Source: Sycobia sp. Sy_11 (taxonomy: Eukaryota > Arthropoda > Insecta > Hymenoptera > Epichrysomallidae). Taken from it: a stretch of 64,000 bases of DNA. The DNA lies in contig JACCIC010000003.1 of NCBI GenBank assembly GCA_018907035.1, forward strand, positions 2,332,001 to 2,396,000, written 5' to 3'. Both the position numbers and the translations under genes were made by a program. Numbering within the stretch: position 1 is the first letter of the stretch; every line of letters starts with the position of its first letter. Shown here piece by piece: positions 40,024 to 52,157 of the stretch. The notes under the pieces were generated by a model. It did no database searches. It was not told where the DNA came from and saw nothing but the letters and a program-made list of their open reading frames with translations.

Positions 40024-40650
40024 TATATTTTTGAAAATATTATTCTTAATATAAATCCTATATTCATTACAAATCAAAAGAGACCAACATAAAAATTTAT
40101 ATACATAGATCGACTCGATGTCAACACAATAACACAATAACGACTTCATCTACTTGTGCACAATCTTAGCGGGCTTTAGAGGATATTTAAGATATCTTTC
40201 ATAATAATCAAACAGATAAAATCAGACTTATGCAAAACCACAAAAATAAGCTGGACAAACATTGCAACGTATTATACACATGGCCTAAATTGTCAGATGA
40301 AAGTCACGATAATCAACATTGCATTTCTTTAGTTGGCGGACAATATTGCAGGAACAACATTCAAGTTGAAAACAATACAATGTTTGTATAAAACTTTCGT
40401 TCCACATGAACTAATATTAATGAGCATATTTACTAATCTGAAGCTATCCAAATCTATTTGTAATTAAGCAACAATACGATTTAATAAACTACTTTATATT
40501 CTAATCATCGCTATATTCTTTCTATATTATCAATACTATCATTTTAATTACTCGATTTATAATACTAAATAACAGTGACAAAGCTTTGGGATAAATTACT
40601 TGAATTTCCCTGGCAGTATAGTTCAATATACCTACACTGAAAAGGGAAAT
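38031..40650. other. AT-rich DNA with a small CpG-rich block at 38750-39170
   Basis: (GA)n at 38654-38701 precedes the CpG-rich patch, which has no credible frame. A (TA)n tract lies at 39977-40019. Confidence 0.55.
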
Positions 40651-41920
40651 TCGCGTAGCTACTCGACAATCCAAACTAACGAGAATACCCCCTCCGCACT
40701 GCCTCTCGCGCTCTTATTCACTCTCTCTCTCTATCTTTCTTTCTCACGCCTCCCGCAACAGAAAAGCATGCCCACGATGCAATAACGCGCCCTTTTCCGT
40801 CCCTCTCGCCCTAGATCGTTTCGCGCTCGGGGCGGACAATTTAACGCGAGCGCTCTCGCATCTAAGAATCTTCCCTCTGCCGCCTATTCCCGACCGCGGC
40901 GGCTTGGCAGCCGTAACGTCAGAATCCAGCCACCCCTCGCCCTTTCGCCCCGCGACCGTCGGCGCCCTTCTCGCTACAGGAACGCGCGCCTCGGAATTGT
41001 TTTACCTCCCTACCTGCGCCCGATCCACGGCGCGTCGCCCAAGTTTTGCGCGCCGCGCCCGTACCTCGCAATCGCGCGCCGACATCTCGGAAATAGAGAG
41101 AAAGAGAGAGAGAGAGAGAGAGCGCGCAAGCGAGAGAGCAGAAGCTGTAAGAAAAACTTTCCCAATCTCGGGTAGGTTGGCGCGCTAGCGCGAGTTTTTC
41201 GTCGTCGCCTGCCGCCCCCCCCCCCCGGCCGTGAATTCTTTCTCGCCGCCCGGGGGCAAGACTCTTCGGTACCTCCGCGTCGTCGTTTCACGAGCGAAGA
41301 CGAGGCGGCCGCGCGCGGATAGACTGCGAAAAATTCGCTGCGCGCGGTTTTCTTCGGTGCATTTGGCTGGTGGATATCGCCCCCTATTTTCATTCCCGTT
41401 CTCGATTTCTCGCCTTGCGTCGTCGCCGACGCGTCGTTGCGGCGCCGCGTACTTGACGCCTCACCCCGCCCTTGCGACACGGGCGCACGATACCTTTCCT
41501 TCTCGGAGCGCTTGGTAGTCTTGAGCAGACAGTTAAATATAACTGTATATAGCCGTCAATGACGTCCGGAGGTGATCTTGCGCCGCGAATGGGACTGACG
41601 ATTGAGAATGGAGGCGGGTGGGGGCAGGGAGACATCGTAAGAAATTAAAGGATATCCTTGCGAGGCGGGCGGAACGAGAACGTTTTCTCGAGTCTTATTT
41701 TTATTTTACCCCCGACCCCTCTGCCCCGACTCCCGGCAATCCTCGGAAGATTCATTAGAGGCGAACGAAAAGGAGACGCGGCGCGGGGCATGAATTTCTA
41801 CGGGCCGGCGTGGAAGAGGAACGGTATTACGAGTTACTTGGCGGGCGCGCAGTTATATTATACGTGCCAACTTTATTTGCCTAACGATTTTCCGCGCGCG
41901 CCCCCTCGAGGAAATTAATG
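40651..41920. other. CpG-rich block with (GA)n and a long C run
   Basis: About 1.2 kb of GC-rich DNA with (GA)n at 41093-41131 and a 13-nt C run at 41214-41226. AATGACGTCCGG near 41559 is CRE-like. Frames here are GC artefacts. Confidence 0.5.
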
Positions 41921-43238
41921 GCTTTCCTTTAAGCCCTGTAATATTCCTTCGACCGCATTTTTTGGGGCGCTGGCAGGCTGCGCGCCAGCCCCAAAGTCCC
42001 GAATTAAAATTCTTATACGTACGCATATAGATATGGATATATGTTTTTTGGTACGCAAAACCGTAATGTTTATCTCTCTCCTCCCCTCTCAAGGTATACA
42101 ACTGTTAAGAACAGGTTTACAATTATAATCAAGCGTAATTGAATTTTTGTTTGTTTGTTTGTTTTTTTTTTTTTTGTTAATTCCTTTTTCATTCCCACAA
42201 CTCCTTCGCCTGCACGAATATAAATCTCTAAGTGTACTTCAATATTTTTCACGGAAAATATAACGAGACGCTGAAATAAACGAGTAACGCTGTTGCAATT
42301 AATTCAAAACATTTTTAATTTTGCTCTGAAATTTCTTTCTCCACTCTGTTGTTCTTGTTGTTGATTTACTTTTTTTTTGCTTTGATTATGCATTTAGCTC
42401 GATGTGTGCTGGCGCGAAAATAACATCGTAATATACATTTTTTAACCAATTTTAACAGTTTCTAGATTCTTTAACGTAATTGTAAATCTCTTGGGCGTAC
42501 TCAATGTAAATAAAAAAAAAATTAAAATATGTAATACAAATATGTAATTTCAGTTTTCGCGCTGTTGATTTTATATACAGAAAGAACAATTATACAATCA
42601 CGTTATTCTCATAACAATATAGAAATAATTATAAAAATTTTTACATCCAATAATTTCCATTTTCATTAAAAATTTTTTTAATGTAGATTTTTTTTAAGCT
42701 TAATAACTTATGCCATAATATTTATGAAAATATAAGAACATTATACATGCTGCAATATAACAAAATTTGCATATGCTAAAAAAGCATAAGAATTAATGAA
42801 ACTATATAAGATTTAATATAATTGAATTTTCTAAATAAATACTATTTATGTAGTCTGTATAACAGAATAAAATTTATAAATAAACATACTTGGTTTTTAA
42901 ATATAGAGCTTTTAATCAAGCTTCAAAATTTTAAATTTTATATATTTGCTATGAATTTTAGATTGTTATGTGAGGAAAATAATGCCATTCAAAAGCCTCT
43001 TTGACGATTTAATGAAAATCGCATTAACACTGATTTTGCCCAATAAAACAGCACTACTTTTCGTCATGTCTGTACAAAATCCTAACGCTTCTACCAAGAG
43101 ACTAGAAGCGAGCAATCCATCTGCTCGGGAGAATCGAACAAAACTTCATCAAACCTTCACCACCAACAAAAAAAAATCAACGGAAACACACCAAGAACCG
43201 GCGGACATCCTTTGGGAGCCGTGATAAAAAAAACTCAC
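41921..43238. other. AT-rich DNA downstream of the signal-peptide exon (start of its intron)
   Basis: The GTGAGT donor is at 43238-43233 on the minus strand, so this DNA is intronic if the exon call is right. It holds a (GTTT)n/T run at about 42148-42175 and nothing else recognised. Confidence 0.5.
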
Positions 43239-43461
43239 CGATAGGAATCTTTTCCGCGGCCGCGCTCCCCAGCATCGAGCAGGCGACGCAGGCGACGACG
43301 AGCACCAGTCCCCTGACGGTCCCGACGCCCGGAGCCCGCGTCCTCGGCGGTCTCGCCGCCTCACCCTGCGCCGGCGTCGTCCCCATCCGCTCCTCCGCCT
43401 CCTGCCCGGCCACCTTGCCGATCTCGCGCCCCGCGGCGGCGTCACGGGCCCCGAGCCTCAT
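43239..43461 (-). CDS. Probable first coding exon of a secreted or membrane protein; AMPA-type ionotropic glutamate receptor suspected
   Basis: From the first ATG at 43461 the frame gives 74 residues, then one base of a split codon, then GTGAGT as a consensus splice donor. A TGA stop lies in frame upstream of this ATG. A second in-frame ATG at 43386 would give a shorter leader. The end of the exon reads GLVLVVACVACSMLGSAAA followed by EKIPI-G: a hydrophobic signal-peptide core with a small-residue cleavage site, and then the presumed mature start. EKIPIG matches, as I recall it, the first strand of the amino-terminal domain of insect AMPA-type glutamate receptors (the family continues with AIF). 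This match is only six residues. If correct, the product is a postsynaptic cation channel subunit and the rest of the gene lies at lower coordinates, largely beyond the window. Other signal-peptide proteins remain possible. The exon sits in a CpG-rich block. Confidence 0.5.
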
Positions 43462-44262
43462 GCTCCGGGCGGCGCGCGTGTATTCCAATCAGCGGCAGCG
43501 GGGGGCCAGCCGGGCGGGCGCCGCGCGGACGGCCGCGCGCTGTAGCTCGGCCGGCGCGGCGGTCAAGGGTGGCGGAAAAGAGCAGCGGCGGCGGCGGCGA
43601 CGACGACGACGGTCGCTCGCGGTCACCGCGCACGCAGCGGCAGCAGCAGCAGAGCAGGCGCACACGCACACGCACCACGCACCACGCACCACGTCCGAGC
43701 TCGCTGGGTCTCCGGCACAAACTGGCGCGCTGCCGCTCCGCGCGCACCGCTCCGGCGCTCTCCCCAGCCCCCGCGCTCTCCCCCTCCGTCCCTCTTCGCA
43801 ACACCACCGCCGGCGGCGCGGGTGCTGCGCCCTCGCCACCACCCCCACCCCCTCTCGGTGAATCGCGCGCGTGTGAGTGGGTGTGCGTGCGTGCGCGTGC
43901 ACGGAAGAGAGAGCGAGAGCGCAGCATCCAACAGCATCCGACCCCAGGAGCAACCATCCCTTCTCCGCACCGAAGCCACTCGACCAACCCCCCGGACCCC
44001 TGGCACCTACCCCATACACCCTCTCTCGCTCTCTTTCTCTCCTCTTCTTTGCCTCCCCCCCCCCGGCTCCACCCGCCCCGTGTCCCTCGCGTGTCTTTTA
44101 TTTCTCTCGCGTTTGTGCCGCCAGCTCGCGCGCTCGTTCGTTAGTTGGCAGTATATATAGCGGCAGAACGTGCGTTTAACGCGCCCGTTATATACGCGTC
44201 CCGCGCCGTCGTCGAGAAATCCCTTAGAGCCGTCTTTCCTCGGTGGGGCTCGCCATATGGTA

Positions 44263-44298
<36 letters not shown>

Positions 44299-44420
44299 TG
44301 ATCCTTCGGCTGAGCCTGGTGTGCCTGATGCCTATTCTTATGGAGCTCCCCCCGTCCCGCAACGGCTCCCTTTGATGGTGTCAGAGTAGGTGACAACGAC
44401 GTCGTCGACGCGAGTCTCGA
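43462..44420. promoter_or_regulatory. CpG-rich block upstream of the signal-peptide exon; probable promoter and 5' UTR
   Basis: The DNA is strongly GC- and CpG-rich, with GGC/GAC triplet runs near 43565-43610, a CT-rich stretch near 44020-44060 and a (TG)n tract at 44265-44297. Long open frames on both strands reflect lack of stops and low complexity, not proteins. TATA-like sequences occur at about 44151-44159 and 44190-44198 and can be read on the minus strand, toward the exon. The block most likely holds the transcription start of the minus-strand gene. Confidence 0.4.
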
Positions 44421-45796
44421 CAAGTACGTACGAAGAGGGGTGCGAGTGTTCCTCTCTCTCTCTTTTCCAGCATCTGTATTCAGTGAATAAAAATAAAGAT
44501 TTTTTTAAAAATGAATTAAGTTATCTTATTAAAACCTCATTATTAGTTAGCGATTTTTTGTGCTCGCGAATCGTAACGTTTTTCTTTTGCATATTAAAAT
44601 TGTTAATATTGCGAGTGTTCAAAGCTTTTTTTATATAAAATATAAAATACAATCGAAGATTGCGCTTTCATTAGCATAGTTTTATTTCTCAGCTCTTGAA
44701 ATTCGATGATACTATAATTATGCCAAATTATCTATGTAATATATGCTATGATTGATAAATTTTTATTTTAGTCATCACCGACATATGGAACGATTTTAAA
44801 TTCTATAACATAATCGTGATCTAGTGACCCGAACAATATGAGCACATCCTCCAATTTTCTTAAACATTTTATCAAAACATATTTTGCGGAAGTTTAACAC
44901 TTTAAATGAAACAAGTTCTAGTATATGTAAGAGATAAGAAAACCCGTTATCCCATATTGAAGCACTAGAAAGAATGAATCCCCCTTTTCCCTCCCAGAAA
45001 AATAAAAACCAGCTTAGATCTGATTTTGGTCCATTTATCGCTGTCCGCGGACCGCTGCGCGTAGCAGGAAGACAGACGTGGAGGGGGGGGGGGAGTTCGC
45101 AGGAAGGAAAAATCGTTCGGAGTCGCGGTACGGGAAAACGTTTCGCTGATCCGGGGGGGATTAGCGAGCCAAGGCAGAGAGCGGGCGTTGTAAAAATTAT
45201 ACAGCTTCTCCGGCGATTCTTCATTGAAAAGATTAAACTGATACGTATGTGTCTAAATATATGTATGTAGATTGACCCGTGAGTTGTCGACGCGTATACA
45301 TAAATGTCTATATACTACTCGATATCTATGGATTCGATATTTGAATTTAGCGTGGGATAAAAGCTACTTTCGAATTCACGACGCGACTTTTAATTCAGTT
45401 CGCGGCCATCCACGCCCGCGTGAACTATCGTCACGATTTTTCGGCAAAAGGTTCGCCCATAAATATACGTGGGAATCGTGAATCGGTATTATCGTAGCCG
45501 TGTAAAATCGACTAGGAGTCACAATTATCGGAGATAATCAAGAGATTCGTTGTAATAGTTCTACATTATTTATATTTATATGACACCATACAATGAATGT
45601 ATATAACAATAAAAAATAACAGATGCATTTCCGATACAGTCATGCGGGCGCCTGCTTATAGAATTCTATCAATATCATCATACAGCATGTCGAGAATCAA
45701 AATAATACCTCATTAAAACTTCCTAATTTAATATAAATTCTTATCTTATTGGTTTTATTGTTTTTTTATTCTTCTTATGAATTGTAAAAGAAAAAC

Positions 45797-45837
<41 letters not shown>

Positions 45838-46759
45838 CAAGACTGCTATTTTCTCTAATTTTAGTTTATCTATGTTAAGTATTAAGCTACGATATTAAAC
45901 GCAACACGACTATAAGACATGTCAGTATAAAGGACGATCAAAAACCTACATTTAAAATTTATTTGCCAACAATGACATTCGTATAAATACGTTAACACAT
46001 AGAGCCGAAATTTTCAAATGAAAATAGTCGATCCTTCGCCTTATACCTAAGATTAGTAAGTTTGTCAAGATCTTGTTAGTGTTCCCGGCCTCTTCATGAA
46101 CGCCCGAAATATCATTTGCGACTTTGAGATGCCTGAAAATCTACTCACGTTCGTAAACGGTGCAAAATAGACCGAATAACACTGTAATATTAAATGCTTA
46201 TAATGAAAATATAGGAAATTCAGATCTTACAAAAAAATTACCAATCAAGTGGATATGTAAAAATTATTTTCAAAAAATTACGTTTGGTACATTTACATTA
46301 AAGTTAAATTAAATTTTAATTCCATTACAGTTAATTTAAATTAAACCCAGGAAATTATGCAACATATAGCACAGATATAAAATATAGTTGGTCGTCGCTG
46401 ATGTAAATAATAGTATTAACCCGCGCAATACAACAAGAACTCGTGCAATATCTCTATAATATATTTTGAAATACACTCCTGGCCGAGTGCTAGACATTTT
46501 TATTCAAAATGATATTAAAAATCGTCAAAGAACGATTAATTAACAGCCTAATAAATATTAAATATGACCACAAATCAAAAAAAAAAATTTTTATGTTTAA
46601 AATTTTAATATCAATAAAAACCTGAAATTAAACGCGTACCAACCTTGCTATGCAATATAAAGCAATTAACTATTATTTACTAGAATTTAATTTATCCGAA
46701 TAAATTTTTAAATGGTATGTATACGATAATCTTAATAAATTTTTCGTCACTTTGTTATA

Positions 46760-46824
<65 letters not shown>

Positions 46825-49070
46825 CTAGTATAAATGCATAATTATACAATGATCAGTATACTTATTTTTCCATGATTATGTAATTCACGAATCTATGTTA
46901 AGATCAAGCTTCAAAGCATCTGTAGCAATTACAATTTTATTAACATTACCAACAGATGCACCCAGTTGTCAACTACGCTTCTTAATTGCATTTATAACTT
47001 GTTGAACATATTACACCTGGGAGAAAATGTGGCTGAACATTTTACCAAATTTCATATCGCTTTATATCTTTTACTTCCCTCATTTACACCAACTATCACA
47101 AACGTTGGAGCAGAAAATATAGTAAGTATATAATTATGTCGCAGTTACATTAATGCAAAATAATAAATATTTGCAAATTATAATATGGAATTTTTGAATT
47201 ATGTAAACATAATCCTGTTACTATTTCAGGCCCACGCTGCATAAACAATTAAGTAATGCCTCTTTCATAAATATTAGCATAATAATATACATCGTCGTCA
47301 TTATTTTATACGTGACAAATAGTCAGTATCAATAGTCACTGTCAGTATCAATAGATCTAGAATTATAATGCGCATCGTTATATGGATTTTTTTATGAAGT
47401 TTTTTTACAACTATCACAGCAATTTATATACCTTAAACTATATGTACATGCAGGTACACCGTACCCTAGTAAGAGCATTCATTTTCACATATAGTTTATG
47501 ATAGTTTATCTCTTAGTACTAGTACTTCGATTGCTCGAGACGCGAGGACTGATTTCTGTAGCAGTATCAACTCAAGACAGATAACCAAGAAATAAGAATC
47601 CATTTAAAAAGTAAATGTAGTGTAATGAGTATTATGCATTCTTTCATTCATTAAAATTATTTCAGCATAAATACGTCTATAACATTTAGCTTCGTTAAAT
47701 AACTATTTGTTCGAGGTTTATTCTCTCTGAGACAATATAATTACTAAAGCTTATTGGCGTGCAATATGATTAGTAATATGTCAATGAATATAAGGATGTG
47801 ATATCGATATGTAAGAAATTTTCCGTCGGTTTAATTTTTAATAGCATATTGCGCTACTTTTACGCGAAAGCGTCTACTGGGGACTTTGTTGGGTTTATTT
47901 ATTCTTTGTTAAATAAGAAATGTTTTGCGTCGTCGTTATTTGTTGATGAAATTAAGCATTTTCAATGAAAATAAAAATAATATTATATAAAAAAATGGAT
48001 AAAAATACATTTTAAAATGTAGAAAAAAATTTTCTCTGCAATCTGAAAAATTGCATCTTTTCAACAAAAAAATGCAGATAAATACAGTTTGCTGGAAAAA
48101 AGAGTAAATAGAACATATAAACTGTTTGTTAAAGATAAATAAAATTTTGTTTATTGTTACGACTATAGAGAGTTTTCATTTTTTTTCCTTATATATGAAA
48201 CAAATAGTGAAACAAATTTATTTAACATCTATTTTTAATAAATCTTTTTCGAAATTTTTAATAACTACGTTCTTTACAAAAAGAATATCAATAAAGGCCA
48301 ACAAATATTATATAAAATTTCTCTTATGAAGAAATTGATAACTGTAACATTGATAAATATACTCTAGAAACTTTTGAAAATATCTATCTGTTTATTAGTT
48401 AGGGTTCATACGAATAATATCTTTTGATCTATCAAATAGACGTTTATAATTTAAAAAATATCAATTCTATTCATAATACATTGCTTTTCTGTATTCACAA
48501 TACCTATTATTGTATAATAAAAGATTAATAAAATCTAGAATCCGTATTTTAATAAATTTTTTCATGAGCCGTACCAACTGATAACGTTAAATGATTTATA
48601 TAGCTTATGTAACCTGGGTATTTTCAGAGCAACATTTTTTATTGTTCTTGGATATTTATTTTTGCGTTTTATGATCTGGACTAAGGTTGATTTATAATCT
48701 GTAAGAACTACTCATGAAATCCAGTTTGAGGTTTTGTTAAGAATATATCAATTAAAAATTAAACGAATTTTGATATCCAATTGCTTATTCTCGAAAATAA
48801 GAACCTAAGAACCATCGATTAACGTGGTATATTATAATTGGAGATCAATGGATAAAGACGCAGATGATTTGCTAAATTATCGCATGTATATGCCGGATAT
48901 TCTATACTTATTCCAAGTACCACAACCCTTTAACCTTTTTTAGACTTTTTGTATATAATTTTAGTTTATAGTCTTCAGTCATAGTACATTCTAGTTTATA
49001 GTACGTTCTTATGTTACTAACAGACTGCTTAGCAATACCTGACAAATGTATGTGTGAATCTTATAAAATC
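44421..49070. other. AT-rich gene-poor DNA
   Basis: One GC-richer patch (about 44990-45480, with an 11-nt G run at 45083-45093) is followed by AT-rich DNA with (TA)n at 45799-45835 and 46760-46822. A 13-bp direct repeat, TCAGTATCAATAG, occurs twice near 47323-47356. No exon recognised. Confidence 0.6.
46760..46822. repeat. (TA)n microsatellite
   Basis: About 63 bp of TA repeat, among the longest here. Confidence 0.95.
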
Positions 49071-49128
49071 ACTTATTTATTTATTTATTTATTTATGTAT
49101 TTATTTTCTTATTTACTTATTTATTACA
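49071..49128. repeat. (TTTA)n tetranucleotide repeat
   Basis: Imperfect TTTA/TTTAC repeat of about 58 bp. Confidence 0.85.
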
Positions 49129-50659
49129 TAGTCTACGGAATAAATTGACCTGTGTACTACACCATATTCATTAATAAACTCAATTTCTGCCCCACCTACA
49201 AAATCGTACAAAGAAAAGGAATTTTAGAAAATTATTACAGGTATATGTATACATAGGTTCATTTTACGGAAGTTTTCTGGTTTCAATGTTATTAATTGTT
49301 TTACTTCTACTTCAAAATTAAATAAAATTTCTGACTTCACAGCATATGCAATTTAAATAGAATAAAGTCGAATAATTCCAGTAAAAAAGTATTATAACTT
49401 ATATATAGAAAAGTATTAAAAAAATCCAAAATTTTAAAAAGTTAAAAAAGTGCAAAACCTTTACGCGGCTCATTTTGAAGATAATCAGAATTACCTCCCT
49501 CAATCTGGACTAAATCCAGCATCTAAACGTCACAATCTACCCCACGTAAGAATATCAATACTACCATGTCATTATCGATTTTTCATATTTAACACCCGTC
49601 ACTTCCATGAATACTTTAAGATTTTTTTATGGATAATTATAATGATTTTTTAATGGATACATCTACTAAAGCCGGAGATAATCATAATAAAAAGCATTTG
49701 ATAGAAAATAGTAAATACTAATACTCAGATGCTATAATCTTTTAGTAATTTTTAGTTCTTTAGATTATCTAAAAGAATGAGACGTTGCAGTACGTTTGTT
49801 TAAAATATCTCAATTTTAAATTGTTTCACAGTTTATTTAACGAAATTTCAAATATTTACTATAAAAATGTTTTTAGAATTTTTTTATTTATAATGAACTA
49901 AAACTAGAAAAACTTGTGTGAGTAAGAAACGCTTAGAATTAATCAATGAATAAAATATAATTTTCCAAATTTGTTATTACTTAAAAGCTTTTTGATTATA
50001 TTTGATTTTTTAAATAAATTTTATCATATCAATAATATAATTTAAAAAACTTGTCAGTTGCCAACAATTCAATTAGCGAATTAGATTTTCTTCTCTTTAT
50101 TTTTCGTTCTATGATCAAATTTACTATCTTGAGATACTCTCTAAATTTCCTATATGACATGTTGCGGATTTACGTGGGAAGCGTGCAGTTACCGAATGTG
50201 CACCAAGGCATGAATATTTATTTCTTTTACTTCTTCATAAGATCCAGCTTGATATGGATGTTTCGCGAACACGGATTTGACCCGACATTTACATCTAAAA
50301 TCTAATAGCGGCATCCTAAAGCACATAAAAAATACAAAAAGGCCCCCTTTTATATTTTTAATACCTATGGATTCAAGAAGCTAAAAATTGTACTTTCTCC
50401 GAGAAGGGATAGAAAATGGAATTTTCACACATTCGTGTTTGACACCCGAGGTGAAGCCGAGCACCATTTTGCATCCGTGTAAGTAATAATATTCCCCTTA
50501 TAACCGGGCTAAAGTACATTTATTATTTGCAGTTAATAAAAAAGTAAGATTTCAACAATATTGCAGTAATAGTTTATGTGATATATTTCAACGTCATGCT
50601 TCTACGTACTGCTCCAATATTCTTATGCTATATAAATATATTAATTTTTATTTTATTTT

Positions 50660-50661
<2 letters not shown>

Positions 50662-50729
<68 letters not shown>
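50662..50729. repeat. (TA)n microsatellite with one TATG interruption
   Basis: About 68 bp of TA repeat. Confidence 0.95.
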
Positions 50730-52103
50730 GTTCTATATAAGATTCTTGAAATTCAGTTACATTACATTAATCATTTACGTTACATTAATGTTCATGTTAA
50801 TGATATACTTTAAACGTATTGCAGACAACTATTATGCAAATACTTATGGAGACTTTCTCAACGTTATACATACTAACCGAGTATATTTCCGATATTTGCA
50901 GAAAAAAACCTTCATATTTTTTTCGAACTTTTGTAACATTGCAGTAATTTCTTATACTTTATGAATAGCGGCATACAGGAACTATACTATAATATTATTT
51001 TTTGAAATTGAATTTATATTAAATACGATTTTAATATCAATATTAAAATTTAAATATCAATAAGTTAGCCGTTTGACCGTGGTAGAAAATATTTCAACAT
51101 TATCTAGTGCATAAGTTAATTTTTACGTCGTGAGTAAGATAAATCATCAAAGATATAAATAATCAGAACTTTCATATTTGCATTAACATTGACTATAAAT
51201 GAAAATTTTAATACCAAGGAAATATGACATATATACAGAAAATATGACAATCCACAAATACCAGTTATAAGTTATAAATTGATATTACAAGCTCTTGTGA
51301 CTTTCAGGTTTGTACTACTAGTTACTTCTATCTATAAAGCCTAAGATGGTTCGATCAGTAAAGCAAAGTACTGGTAATTCAGTGGCCCGAGTCCAAGTTC
51401 CTATCTCATCTGATTGGTCCAAGCACCTCTGTAAAAATTGATTTATAAGTGCCTTCTGTACATACACATCGGAGGTTTCCCTCAGTGATTATCACCATTA
51501 CTGAGATTGTAAGACAAAAGTGACCCACGAAACGGAACACAGCAGTGCACAAATCACAAATCTACACAACAATAACTAACAAAAATATATAAACGATTTT
51601 TAAAACTAAAATATATATATGAGAAACTTTAATAAGCGCATATTTATAATATTTATACAGAACAATAAGAACAGAACAATAAGCCTACCTATTTCGAAAA
51701 GCACACGTGAAAATGCTAATTTCTCCTCAAAAGTACGTCAGCTTCACTCAATACTCCGAAACATTAACCATTCGTCGCAATCGCAATGTACAGAACGACA
51801 TTCTATCGCGTAAAACACGCAGTTCGATTCTATATTAAACTTAGATTGTACAAGAGCAAATTTTTTTCCTCGGCATTCACGACCTTCTGATTTTCTATCT
51901 TCGCGTCCGAAGCATTTATCTAAGTTTACTCGTCTTCTCTCATATTTCTCTCAGCCCATATCATATCCCCGCGCATTATCCTCTAACCGTCCCCTAACTT
52001 TCCGCTTTTCGCGCCTCCTTCTCCACCTTTGTTCCTAACGGTATGCGTTTGGCTTCCTTTGCTCTCTGTCTACCTTCTGTACATTATATATACAGTCTGT
52101 ATG

Positions 52104-52105
<2 letters not shown>

Positions 52106-52155
<50 letters not shown>
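52106..52155. repeat. (TA)n microsatellite
   Basis: About 50 bp of TA repeat. Confidence 0.95.

Positions 52156-52157
<2 letters not shown>

Noticed and set aside
43415..44179. Many overlapping frames of 100-191 codons on both strands
   Set aside because: GC-rich low-complexity DNA with triplet and CA repeats; all six frames stay open, so none is evidence of coding.
50051..50305. 84-codon hydrophobic plus-strand frame
   Set aside because: Composition is that expected of AT-rich DNA; no motif seen.
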